From assembly GCF_000155615.1 (NCBI RefSeq), contig NZ_DS989915.1, forward strand, positions 3,230,353 through 3,294,352: 64,000 bases of DNA, given 5' to 3'. This document shows, in pieces, positions 39,373 to 47,264 of this stretch. Under the pieces are notes generated by a model. The model was not told the DNA's origin, searched no databases, and worked only from the letters and a program-made list of their open reading frames with translations. How positions within the stretch are numbered: position 1 is the first letter of the stretch; each line of letters opens with the position of its first letter. Position numbers and translations under genes: made by a program. Source of the DNA: Alcanivorax sp. DG881 (GTDB lineage: Bacteria > Pseudomonadota > Gammaproteobacteria > Pseudomonadales > Alcanivoracaceae).

Positions 39373-40314
39373 ATGCCAACACGCTCAACCCCTGCCATTA
39401 CCGTCGTCGCGGCCATCATCCGTGGCGAAGATGGCCGTATTTGTCTTAGCAAGCGCCCTGACAATAAGCATCAGGGCGGGCGCTGGGAGTTTCCCGGTGG
39501 CAAGGTGGAGCAAGGTGAGGCGCTGAGCGAAGCGTTGGCTCGCGAGCTGGAAGAGGAGCTTGGCATGGCAGGGGCGACGTCCAGCCCTTTTATGACGATT
39601 GCCCACCAGTACGATGATCTGCACGTGACCCTGCACTTTCGTGATGTCTGCGTCTGGCAGGGTGAGCCGGAAGGCCGGGAAGGGCAGTGGGTGCAGTGGT
39701 TTCTCCCGGGTGAGCTGGCGGACCTGCGCTTCCCGGCGGCCAATCAGCCGGTGGTGAATGCCATACAGCTGCCTGAGCAGTTAGTGGTCGCGCCGGAAGA
39801 TATCACTCTTCACGAGTTGTTGGCCGGGATTGATCGGTTGAATGGGGAGCAGCAGGGACTGTATTTGCGGCAGTGGAGTGACCATGCCGAGGTGGCTGCG
39901 GTTGTGGCGCAATGTCAGCAACGCGGCGTAAAAGTCTGGTTGCGTGCTGTGGACACGCAGAGTGTGGCGACAGCAAAAACGCTGGGTGTATTTGCCGTGC
40001 ATTTTCCAGGCAGAACACTGGCCCAGCTGGATGAGCGTCCCGCATTTGATGGAATCACCAGTGCGGCGGTGCATGATCAGGCGGCCCGGGATAAGGCAGG
40101 CAATCTGGGCCTGGATATGGCGCTGGTTTCACCTGTCCTGCCCACGCCGACACATCCGGGTAAGCCCGCATTGGGCTGGCCGCAAGCGGAGTTGCTAATG
40201 AAGGGGGCGCCGCTTGCCTGTTATGCGCTGGGAGGTGTGGCACCGGGCGATCTGATCAACGCCCGTGATCACGGCGCGGTGGGCGTGGCGGGTATCCGCG
40301 CCTTCTGGCCGTGA
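39373..40314 (+). CDS. mutT: Nudix hydrolase (MutT-like 8-oxo-dGTP diphosphatase) fused to a thiamine-phosphate-synthase-like domain
   Basis: The protein has 313 residues in two parts. Residues 1-130 form a Nudix domain with an intact box (G43 to G64, containing ERELxEELG-type Glu residues: RELEEELG). Residues about 135-313 resemble the ThiE/TenI barrel (ITLHELLAGIDRL; GITSAAVHDQAAR; PALGWPQAELL; YALGGVAPGDL). This two-domain form near argJ and secA is known in Pseudomonas-like bacteria. The Nudix part should clear oxidised dGTP; the role of the second domain is not established. Confidence 0.88.
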   Translation: MPTRSTPAITVVAAIIRGEDGRICLSKRPDNKHQGGRWEFPGGKVEQGEALSEALARELEEELGMAGATSSPFMTIAHQYDDLHVTLHFRDVCVWQGEPEGREGQWVQWFLPGELADLRFPAANQPVVNAIQLPEQLVVAPEDITLHELLAGIDRLNGEQQGLYLRQWSDHAEVAAVVAQCQQRGVKVWLRAVDTQSVATAKTLGVFAVHFPGRTLAQLDERPAFDGITSAAVHDQAARDKAGNLGLDMALVSPVLPTPTHPGKPALGWPQAELLMKGAPLACYALGGVAPGDLINARDHGAVGVAGIRAFWP

Positions 40315-40344
40315 TTAGTGTTCCCTGAAACAGGCCTCTTGTCG

Positions 40345-40387
40345 CGTAGGTCGGGCACAGAGAGCTGCGAAGCGGCGTAACCCGACA
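40345..40387. repeat. GTAGGTCG...CGTAACCCGACA repeat, copy 3
   Basis: It starts CGTAGGTCGGGCACAGAGAGC and ends GGCGTAACCCGACATT. GTCGGG near the left end and CCCGAC at the right end are complementary. Confidence 0.65.
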
Positions 40388-40447
40388 TTCTGCAATCCGA
40401 ATGACAACAATGCAGAGTTTTACTTCATCCGTTGCGTTGAACGCTTA

Positions 40448-40648
40448 CTAAAACTCTTCAAAGTCTCCGGGCGCATCGTCATCACCCGGAATAGCGTGGC
40501 GCTCTGTTGCCCAGTCCCCGAGATCAATCAACTTGCAGCGTTCACTACAAAACGGCCGCCAGGGGTTGTTGTCCCAGCGAGTGAGGCTTTTGCACTGTGG
40601 GCAGGGGTAAGTCTGGGTAGCTTTCTTGGCCGGGCTTTTGTCAGTCAT
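40448..40648 (-). CDS. yacG: DNA gyrase inhibitor YacG (zinc-finger protein)
   Basis: The protein has 66 residues from the ATG at 40648. It has the four-Cys zinc finger YPCPQC...FCSERC (C16, C19, C34, C38) with the typical W25-NP-W30-RPF stretch between the pairs, followed by [15 protein letters not shown] and an acidic tail. YacG binds GyrB and inhibits gyrase. A longer in-frame reading upstream overlaps coaE and has no family similarity. In many gammaproteobacteria yacG follows coaE and pilD, as here. Confidence 0.92.
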   Translation of the reverse strand: MTDKSPAKKATQTYPCPQCKSLTRWDNNPWRPFCSERCKLIDLGDWATERHAIPGDDDAPGDFEEF

Positions 40649-40775
40649 GTTTTTACGCGCGCTATTTCTCTGTGCAGGTTTTCCCTCTTCGAGAAGAGGG
40701 CGAATTGTGGGGCGGATGTATCCTCTGCCGGTGCCGAATTGGGATGGCGGAGCGATGCTGGCGCCGCTTTCCGCC

Positions 40776-41378
40776 CTATGAAGATGTCCCGGCCAATTCC
40801 AGATAGTACTTATGCAGCACCCCCAGTTGCTCGTGGAGTGCCTCCAGAGAACCATGATTCTCTACGACATCATCCGCCTGATCCAGTCGCTTGTTGCGCG
40901 CCAATTGCGCTTTCATGATCGCCGCGACCTGTGTTTCCGGTACCTGATCCCGTGCCATGGTGCGCTCTACCTGCAATTCTGCAGAGGCATCAATGACCAG
41001 AATGCGATCTACCAAGGCTTTTTGCGATGTTTCCAGCAGAAGAGGGGAGACCAGTACGGTGTAGGGCGATTGGCTCGCCCCGATCTGCCGGCGAAGTTCG
41101 TCACCTATGGCGGGGTGGGTAATACCTTCGAGGGTTTTTAGTGCGTCCGGGTCAGTAAACACGATCTCGCGGAGTGCCCGCCGATCCAGCGCGCCGTCGT
41201 CGGCGATGACATGCTGGCCAAAATGCTCGGCGATGGTGAGTAAGGCGGGTTGCCCGGGCTCAACCACCACGCGTGATGCAAGATCCGCATCCACGATGGT
41301 GATGCCCTGTTGAGCAAGGTAATCCGTGGCAGCGGTCTTGCCGCTACCAATGCCACCGGTGAGGCCAACAACAAACAT
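40776..41378 (-). CDS. coaE: Dephospho-CoA kinase
   Basis: The protein has 200 residues from the ATG at 41378, which places the P-loop [11 protein letters not shown] at residue 5 as usual. [22 protein letters not shown] and the R-x(3)-R region after it are also typical. It phosphorylates dephospho-CoA in the last step of CoA synthesis. The ATG 18 bases further upstream is in frame but would add six unsupported residues. Confidence 0.95.
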   Translation of the reverse strand: MFVVGLTGGIGSGKTAATDYLAQQGITIVDADLASRVVVEPGQPALLTIAEHFGQHVIADDGALDRRALREIVFTDPDALKTLEGITHPAIGDELRRQIGASQSPYTVLVSPLLLETSQKALVDRILVIDASAELQVERTMARDQVPETQVAAIMKAQLARNKRLDQADDVVENHGSLEALHEQLGVLHKYYLELAGTSS

Positions 41379-41390
41379 GATGAGTTCCGC

Positions 41391-41458
41391 TTGCATGCAT
41401 CACGCGGCACGCATCACGCGGTGCCTGTTGGCGTGCCTGCGTGTAGCGTGGGGCGCGT
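41391..41458. repeat. GCATCACGCGGCACGC-type repeat between coaE and pilD
   Basis: Units GCATCACGCG, GCACGCATCACGCG, GCGTGCCTGCG and GTAGCGTGGGGCGCG fill the gap between coaE and pilD. They form direct repeats and partly inverted pairs. Confidence 0.5.
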
Positions 41459-41466
41459 TTGCGTAA

Positions 41467-42339
41467 TCAAAGTTTAAACATACCCAGATACGAGCTGACG
41501 ATACTATCGCCCCAGAGCAGGGCAATCCACCCGGCCGTGGCCAGATAAGGACCGAAAGGGATTTGCGTGCGTTTTTCGCCGCTGAACATCATCATGGCGA
41601 TAGCGAAGACCAGCCCGACCACCGATGACAAAAGAATAATCACCGGCAGGTATTGCCAGCCGACCCAGGCGCCCAGCGCGGCCAGCAGCTTGAAATCGCC
41701 GTAGCCCATGCCTTCTTTCCCGGTGATCAGCTTGAACAGCCAGTAAACACTCCACAGCGAAAGATACCCGGCCATGGCGCCGGTCACCGCATCGCTCAAT
41801 GAAACCGGCGATACGCCCATTACGGCCGCCAACAAGCCTGTCCACAGCAACCAGTAGTTCAGGCTATCCGGCAGCAGGGTAGTGTCAGCGTCAATCATGG
41901 CGGCGGCCAGCAGTAGCCAGGTAGCAAAAAGCGTAAACACCAGCCAGGGACCATACCCGAAGTGCCAGGCACACAGTCCGGCGAGCACACCGCTGACAAG
42001 TTCGATAATCGGGTAGCGTTTGCTGATCGGGGTTTTGCAGCCCTTGCACTTGCCGCGCAGGGCCAGCCAGCTAAACACGGGAATGTTTTCATACCAGCTG
42101 ATCGCATGGCTGCATTTCGGGCAGCGCGAGCGCGGTGCCACCAGGTTGAAAATGCCGTCACTGTCTTCCGCTGGCAGCTCAAGGACTTCGCGGGCTTCCT
42201 GCTTCCAGCTCCGCTCCATCATCAGCGGCAAGCGGTGGATGACCACATTCAAAAAACTGCCTACCAGCAGCCCCATAACAACACAAAGCCCGACCAAAAG
42301 GGTCGGGCTGGAAGAGAGAAGGTTAAGTATTTCGGACAC
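41467..42339 (-). CDS. pilD: Prepilin peptidase / N-methyltransferase
   Basis: The protein has 290 residues. It is an A24 aspartic protease of the inner membrane. A cytoplasmic zinc loop with two CxxC pairs (CPKC near residue 74, CKGC near 97) precedes about seven membrane helices. The two catalytic Asp motifs are MIDADTTLLPD near residue 150 and GYGDFKLL near 213. PilD cuts and methylates PilA and type II secretion pseudopilins. It lies one base after the pilC stop. Confidence 0.95.
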   Translation of the reverse strand: MSEILNLLSSSPTLLVGLCVVMGLLVGSFLNVVIHRLPLMMERSWKQEAREVLELPAEDSDGIFNLVAPRSRCPKCSHAISWYENIPVFSWLALRGKCKGCKTPISKRYPIIELVSGVLAGLCAWHFGYGPWLVFTLFATWLLLAAAMIDADTTLLPDSLNYWLLWTGLLAAVMGVSPVSLSDAVTGAMAGYLSLWSVYWLFKLITGKEGMGYGDFKLLAALGAWVGWQYLPVIILLSSVVGLVFAIAMMMFSGEKRTQIPFGPYLATAGWIALLWGDSIVSSYLGMFKL

Positions 42340-42340
42340 G

Positions 42341-43564
42341 TTATACCACTGCCCCGAGCTGGAAGATGGGAAGGTACATGGCGATAATCAGGCCGCCGAT
42401 GAGTACCCCGAGTACCGCCATAATCAGCGGTTCCATCATGCTGGTCAGGCCGTCGACCGCGTTGTCTACTTCATCTTCGTAGTATATCGCGACTTTTTCC
42501 AACATGGCATCGAGTGCGCCGGATTCTTCGCCAATGGCGGTCATTTGCAGTGCCATTGACGGAAAAACACCAGTGCTGCGCATGGCGAACTGAAGTTGTT
42601 GGCCGGTGGAAACGTCTTCTTTTACTTGCAGTACAGCCTTTCTATACACCACATTGCCGGTAGCACCGGCGCAGGCATCCAGAGCATCAATCAATGGAAC
42701 CCCGGCGGCAAAGGTAGTAGACAGAGTTCGGGCATAGCGAGCGATAGTGCTTTTGAAGGTGATGTCTCCAATAATAGGTAGCTTCAGCAAAGTACGGTCA
42801 ATCCAGTTCCTGAAAGCCTCAGACCGCTTGCGTGTTTCACTGACGGCAATGCCGAATACGATTAGCGATACCATGATTATAAAAAAGTTGGCTTGAAGAG
42901 CTTCGGATAAGCCAATGACGAACTGAGTAAATGCTGGCAATTCAGCACCAAAGCCATCAAAAAGTTCTTTAAATGTTGGTACTACTTTAATCAAAAGAAT
43001 AGCGGTGACAATAATCGCAACACAAATGACGGCGATGGGATATTTCATTGCTTTTTTGATTTTTTGTTTCAGGGCTTCACTTTTTTCTTTGTACAGTGCG
43101 ACTCGATCCAGCATGGTTTCTAATGCACCTGATTGCTCGCCGGCGTCAACCAGGCTGCAATATAGATCATCAAAAAGTAGCGGATGTTTTTGTAGTGCCC
43201 CGGCAAAGTTATTACCGCCTTCCACATCTGCTTTGATTTTTAGGACTACATCCTTCATTGAGGGGTTGTCTAGCCCATCCGCTACAATTTCAAAGGCTTG
43301 AACTAGCGGTACGCCGGCTTTCATCATGGTCGCCATTTGGCGGGTGAAAATAGCGATATCCATGGGCTTGATTTTTTTCTTGCCGCCCAGGTTGATTTCC
43401 CGCTTTTTGGCTACTTTTTTTGCATTAATACCTTGCTTGCGCAGTTCTGCACGAACAAGGGCGGCGCCTTTCCCGGAGGTTTCCCCTTTAACCTTTTTCC
43501 CCTGACGGTCCAGGCCTTCATAGGTAAACGTAGCTGATTTTTGTTGTGCTGCTTTAGTCGCCAT
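42341..43564 (-). CDS. pilC: Type IV pilus inner-membrane platform protein PilC
   Basis: The protein has 407 residues with two GspF domains: KPMDIAIFTRQMATMMKAGVPL near residue 66 and STIARYARTLSTTFAAGVPL near 270. Three membrane helices are seen at about 172-195, 220-245 and 378-400. PilC connects the PilB motor to the pilus base. It follows pilB by two bases. Confidence 0.95.
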   Translation of the reverse strand: MATKAAQQKSATFTYEGLDRQGKKVKGETSGKGAALVRAELRKQGINAKKVAKKREINLGGKKKIKPMDIAIFTRQMATMMKAGVPLVQAFEIVADGLDNPSMKDVVLKIKADVEGGNNFAGALQKHPLLFDDLYCSLVDAGEQSGALETMLDRVALYKEKSEALKQKIKKAMKYPIAVICVAIIVTAILLIKVVPTFKELFDGFGAELPAFTQFVIGLSEALQANFFIIMVSLIVFGIAVSETRKRSEAFRNWIDRTLLKLPIIGDITFKSTIARYARTLSTTFAAGVPLIDALDACAGATGNVVYRKAVLQVKEDVSTGQQLQFAMRSTGVFPSMALQMTAIGEESGALDAMLEKVAIYYEDEVDNAVDGLTSMMEPLIMAVLGVLIGGLIIAMYLPIFQLGAVV

Positions 43565-43566
43565 AA

Positions 43567-45273
43567 TTAATGTCCGCTGGTGACACGGTTAATTTCTTCC
43601 AGGCTGGTAACCCCCTGCATTGCTTTTACCAGGCCGGAGCGATGAAGATCATTAAAGCCTTCTTTCCGGCATTGGTCGGCAATTTCAATGGAGTTCCCTT
43701 CTTCCATAATAATGCGCGCGATACCGTCAGTGATTTTGACAACCTCATAGACACCTACGCGCCCTTTGTAACCGTTCTTGCATTTATCGCAGCCTTCCGG
43801 CCCGTACACAGTAAAACCGCTGGAGATGTCATCTTCCGTGAAACCCATCTCAAGCAGCGATTGTTTGGGGATATCCACGGCCGTTTTGCAGTGCTCACAA
43901 AGACGGCGCGCCAGACGCTGAGCAATAATCAATAATACCGAGGTGGCAATATTGAAGGAGGGAACCCCCATGTTGCGAAGGCGTGTCAGGGTTTCCGGGG
44001 CGCTGTTGGTGTGCAGGGTGGAAAGTACAAGGTGCCCGGTCTGGGCGGCCTTTACCGCAATTTCGGCGGTTTCCAGATCGCGAATTTCCCCGACCAGAAT
44101 CACGTCAGGATCCTGGCGCAGGAAGGCGCGCAGGGCAGAGGAGAAATTCATGCCCTGCTTCGGGTTCACGTTGACCTGATTTACCCCTTCCAGGTTGATT
44201 TCCACCGGGTCTTCCGCCGTGGAGATGTTGAGTTCCGGCGTATTGAGGATATTCACCCCGGTATACAGCGAAACGGTTTTCCCCGAGCCAGTAGGGCCGG
44301 TGACCAGGATCATGCCTTGGGGTTTGTGCAGGGCATCCAGGTACATCTGTTTTTGTTCGTCTTCGTAGCCCAGCGCCTCGATGCCCATCTTGGCGGATTC
44401 CGGATCCAGGATACGTAAGACAATTTTTTCGCCAAACAGGGTAGGGCAGGTGTTTACCCGGAAGTCGATGGCCCGGGTCTTGGAGATTTTAAGCTTGATA
44501 CGGCCGTCCTGAGGAACCCGGCGCTCGGAGATATCCAGTCGCGACATTACTTTTAGGCGGGCGGATAGTTTGCTGGCAATATTGATAGGCGGCTTCGATA
44601 CGGTTTGCAGAATACCGTCCTGGCGAAAGCGTACCCGGTAGGTTTTCTCGTAGGGCTCGAAGTGCAAGTCGGATGCTCCTCCCTTAATAGCATCAAGAAG
44701 AAGCTTGTTAACGAAGCGAACAATCGGTGCGTCATCGGCCCCTGATTGGGTTTCATCCTTCTTCTCTTCGCCGCCGCCGATGTCCAGGTTATCCAGTCCG
44801 TCATCCAGATCGCCGAAGGCATCGCCTTCAGTTTCAGACTCTACCGCGTCGATCCATTGTGTTAATTTGTCCTCTTCGACAATCACCGTCTCAACGTTTA
44901 GACCAGTATTAAAACGGATTTCTTCCAGCGCCGGGAGGTTGGTGGGATCTGAAACGGCAACGAACAGGCGACTTCCCCGCCGGAAAAGGGGCAGAACGTG
45001 GTGCTTGTTGATCAGCTTAGGGTCAACAAGATCTTTAACCAAGCTGTCACGTTGAAAGCTGCTCAGGTCGAGAATCGGGTCCCCGAATTCTTCTGCTACG
45101 GCACCTGCAACTTGTCTGGCCGTCAGTTTTCCGCTGGCAACGATCTGGCGTACCAAGCTGGTCTTCTCCTGGCGAGCCTGCTGTAGAATTTGCTCAGCGC
45201 TGTCTGCGTCTAACAGACCCTGTTGTATCAATCGGTGCGGTAAGCCGCTGAATGAGGCGGTTTGGCTAGTCAT
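43567..45273 (-). CDS. pilB: Type IV pilus extension ATPase PilB
   Basis: The protein has 568 residues from the ATG at 45273, the usual PilB length. An N-terminal MshEN-like domain (RLIQQGLLDADSAEQILQQA), which in relatives can bind cyclic di-GMP, precedes the ATPase: Walker A VTGPTGSGKT at about residue 325, the Asp box and Walker B ILVGEIRDLETA, and a zinc-binding tetracysteine region CEHC...CDKC near 455-500. It powers pilus assembly. The operon pilB-pilC-pilD runs leftward, opposite to pilA. Confidence 0.95.
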   Translation of the reverse strand: MTSQTASFSGLPHRLIQQGLLDADSAEQILQQARQEKTSLVRQIVASGKLTARQVAGAVAEEFGDPILDLSSFQRDSLVKDLVDPKLINKHHVLPLFRRGSRLFVAVSDPTNLPALEEIRFNTGLNVETVIVEEDKLTQWIDAVESETEGDAFGDLDDGLDNLDIGGGEEKKDETQSGADDAPIVRFVNKLLLDAIKGGASDLHFEPYEKTYRVRFRQDGILQTVSKPPINIASKLSARLKVMSRLDISERRVPQDGRIKLKISKTRAIDFRVNTCPTLFGEKIVLRILDPESAKMGIEALGYEDEQKQMYLDALHKPQGMILVTGPTGSGKTVSLYTGVNILNTPELNISTAEDPVEINLEGVNQVNVNPKQGMNFSSALRAFLRQDPDVILVGEIRDLETAEIAVKAAQTGHLVLSTLHTNSAPETLTRLRNMGVPSFNIATSVLLIIAQRLARRLCEHCKTAVDIPKQSLLEMGFTEDDISSGFTVYGPEGCDKCKNGYKGRVGVYEVVKITDGIARIIMEEGNSIEIADQCRKEGFNDLHRSGLVKAMQGVTSLEEINRVTSGH

Positions 45274-45710
45274 GGCAACCTGCTTGTTTATGCTTAGTCT
45301 GGTCGGTGCGCCCAACACTTTTTTCCTAACATACCGTGTGTGTACGTGGCTGGGAAGGCCAGATGTCGCAAAATCAGTACCTTGCCACCGATTTCTCACC
45401 TACTTCTACAATTTGCCTGATCGTATGAAACGGGGGCGCAGGACCGAAACCAAAACGGGCGAGAGCCCGTATCGGTCATCTTTGGAGTGCATCGCATTGG
45501 CTACGATTATCAGCAGCAATGCGGATGGGTTGGGGGAGGGGGTGAGGGCAAAAGGTGTCAGTTGTTGGCGACATGAGTGACATGGAGTGTCATGAGGTGG
45601 CATTCCATGTCATAGGGCGGAGCTTCGGCGGTTGATTGCCTGATGGTTGTAATCCTCATGAGTGCTTGAAATAGCCCGTTTTCAATAAAATTTCCTCAAT
45701 AGGATCAGGT
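45274..45710. other. Regulatory gap between pilB and pilA
   Basis: The 520-base gap between the divergent pilB and pilA starts contains no convincing gene. It holds TGTC-containing sites, a 12-base inverted repeat and the sigma-54 promoter of pilA. The part next to pilB must also contain the pilB promoter, which I cannot place with confidence. Confidence 0.6.
45555..45612. promoter_or_regulatory. Candidate PilR-binding region upstream of pilA
   Basis: GTGTC occurs at 45555-45559 and 45587-45591, and ATGTC at 45607-45611. TGACATGGAGTG (45578-45589) and CATTCCATGTCA (45601-45612) form an inverted repeat with one mismatch. The region lies 100-170 bases before the sigma-54 promoter, where an enhancer-binding protein would act. 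In Pseudomonas PilR sites contain C/GTGTC. Confidence 0.4.
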
Positions 45711-45726
45711 TGGCACGCTCCATGCT
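45711..45726 (+). promoter_or_regulatory. Sigma-54 promoter of pilA
   Basis: TGGCACG (45711-45717) and ATGCT (45722-45726) match the -24/-12 consensus. GG at 45712-45713 and GC at 45724-45725 are exactly ten bases apart. The site is about 70 bases before the pilA start codon. Confidence 0.85.
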
Positions 45727-45793
45727 TTGAAAGCACACAGATGCTCGCCTAGGGTGGGTTCAAAAAAATTTGCCAATGATTGGAGAAATCAAA

Positions 45794-46273
45794 ATGAAGA
45801 AGCAAATCCAGAAGGGTTTCACCCTTATCGAATTGATGATCGTTGTGGCGATCATTGGTATTTTGGCTGCTGTCGCGCTGCCAGCTTATCAAGATTACAC
45901 AGTACGTGCCCAAGTGTCTGAAGGTATGATCGCTGCGAGCGCCGTGCGTACAGGGGTGACCGAAATGTTTGCGAATGGCGGTATGAATGGTGTTAACGCC
46001 TATGCCACTGAAATTGCCAATGATCAAGCGGCTCTGACGACTAATCGAATTACTGCGATCGCTGTCGATGGTGCTACTGGCGCTATTACTGTGACTCTTG
46101 CTGGTATCGCCCAGCTTGGTGGTGACAACGTGTTGGCTATGGTTCCTCAGATTGGTGGTGCTGCCATTTCTAATGCTAATTCTACGGGTTCTGTTGAGTG
46201 GGTTTGTACCCAGGCGGCAGGTGCTCCGACGACTATCGAAGCTAAGTACCTGCCGGCTGAGTGCCGAGTATAA
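45794..46273 (+). CDS. pilA: Type IV major pilin PilA
   Basis: The protein has 159 residues from the ATG at 45794, preceded by GGAGAAA. A short basic leader MKKQIQKG is followed by the processing site G8/F9 and the hydrophobic helix [20 protein letters not shown], with Glu5 of the mature pilin in place. Two Cys near the C-terminus (VCTQ and AECRV) form the expected disulfide loop. PilD cleaves it and PilB/PilC polymerise it. The middle part (residues 60-130) is low in aromatic residues and rich in Ala, Thr and Gly, as in a variable pilin head. Confidence 0.95.
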   Translation: MKKQIQKGFTLIELMIVVAIIGILAAVALPAYQDYTVRAQVSEGMIAASAVRTGVTEMFANGGMNGVNAYATEIANDQAALTTNRITAIAVDGATGAITVTLAGIAQLGGDNVLAMVPQIGGAAISNANSTGSVEWVCTQAAGAPTTIEAKYLPAECRV

Positions 46274-46317
46274 ACTACGATCGATAGAAGTTATGAGAGT
46301 AGCTTCGTTGGATTGAC

Positions 46318-46347
46318 AAAAAACCCGGCTTTTGCCGGGTTTTTTGT
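46318..46347. terminator. Bidirectional terminator between pilA and nadC
   Basis: AACCCGGC (46322-46329) pairs with GCCGGGTT (46334-46341) around a TTTT loop, with A-run and T-run on the two sides. It serves pilA (+) and the converging nadC (-). Confidence 0.92.
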
Positions 46348-46383
46348 GCTGTTGTGTCTGGCACTGATTGTGAGCAATGGGCG

Positions 46384-47247
46384 CTATCCTTCTGCATCTT
46401 CAGAGCTAAGTCGCAATGATAGATCGGCCGCCTGCACATGTTTTGTCAGCGCTCCGGACGACATGAACCAGTGCCGTCCGGCCGGCAATGTTCTGGCACT
46501 TTTAACGGTCAGATTGCCGGATACTTCCAGTGCGGGGCTCAAAGCCATTCCAGCCGCTTCTTTCAGCATCTCCACACTAAAATTATCCAGCATGATCTGG
46601 TCCGGCATTAGCCCAGCCGCTTCCTCCAGCTCCGCCAGGTTTTCCACTTCCACAATAATCTTCTTGTCTGGCGCCAGTGCTCGTGCCCGCTCAATAGCGG
46701 CGGTGATGCCGCCGCAGGCGGTGACATGGTTTTCCTTGATCAGAAAGGCGTCGTAGAGGCCGATGCGGTGGTTTTGGCAGCCGCCGCAGAGCACGGCGTA
46801 TTTCTGGCCGGCGCGCAGGCCGGGAAGGGTTTTTCGGGTGTCGAGGATGGTGACCTGGCTGCCGGCCACGGCATCCGCGTAGCGGCGGGCGGTGGTGGCG
46901 GTACCCATCAGGGTTTGCAGGAAATTCAGGGCAGTGCGCTCGCCGGTGAGAATCTTGCGGGTATTGCCGCGCAGAGTGCACAAAGTGGTTTCGGCTGGGA
47001 GGCGGTCGCCATCCTGGACATGCCATTCAACGTCCACGTCGCCCAACTGCCGAAACACTTCGTCGGCCCAGGGGGTGCCGCACATGACCGTGTCTTCGCG
47101 GGTAATGATGGTGGCGGTGCTGCGGCTGTCCGCGTCGATGAGCTGGGCGGTGATATCGCCATCGCGGATATCTTCTTCCAGAGCAAAGGTCACATTGCGG
47201 GTGATGTCGTCACGAATATAGTCGGGCAGGTTGGCGCTGAAGGTCAT
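46384..47247 (-). CDS. nadC: Nicotinate-nucleotide pyrophosphorylase (carboxylating)
   Basis: The protein has 287 residues from the ATG at 47247. Family blocks are ALEEDIRDGDITAQLI near residue 22, LNFLQTLMGTATTARRY near 107, ILDTRKTLPGLRAGQKYAVLCGGCQNHRIGLYDAFLIKENH (split here only for length: the Arg/Lys phosphoribose site) near 133-170, and LDNFSVEMLKEA near 213. It converts quinolinate to nicotinate mononucleotide in NAD synthesis. A longer reading that starts at 47289 would overlap the symporter gene. Confidence 0.95.
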   Translation of the reverse strand: MTFSANLPDYIRDDITRNVTFALEEDIRDGDITAQLIDADSRSTATIITREDTVMCGTPWADEVFRQLGDVDVEWHVQDGDRLPAETTLCTLRGNTRKILTGERTALNFLQTLMGTATTARRYADAVAGSQVTILDTRKTLPGLRAGQKYAVLCGGCQNHRIGLYDAFLIKENHVTACGGITAAIERARALAPDKKIIVEVENLAELEEAAGLMPDQIMLDNFSVEMLKEAAGMALSPALEVSGNLTVKSARTLPAGRHWFMSSGALTKHVQAADLSLRLSSEDAEG

Positions 47248-47264
47248 GGGATCTCTGGATACGG

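Noticed and set aside
40649-40855. Upstream extension of yacG overlapping coaE
   Set aside because: YacG proteins are about 60-70 residues long and begin shortly before the zinc finger; the extension shows no similarity.
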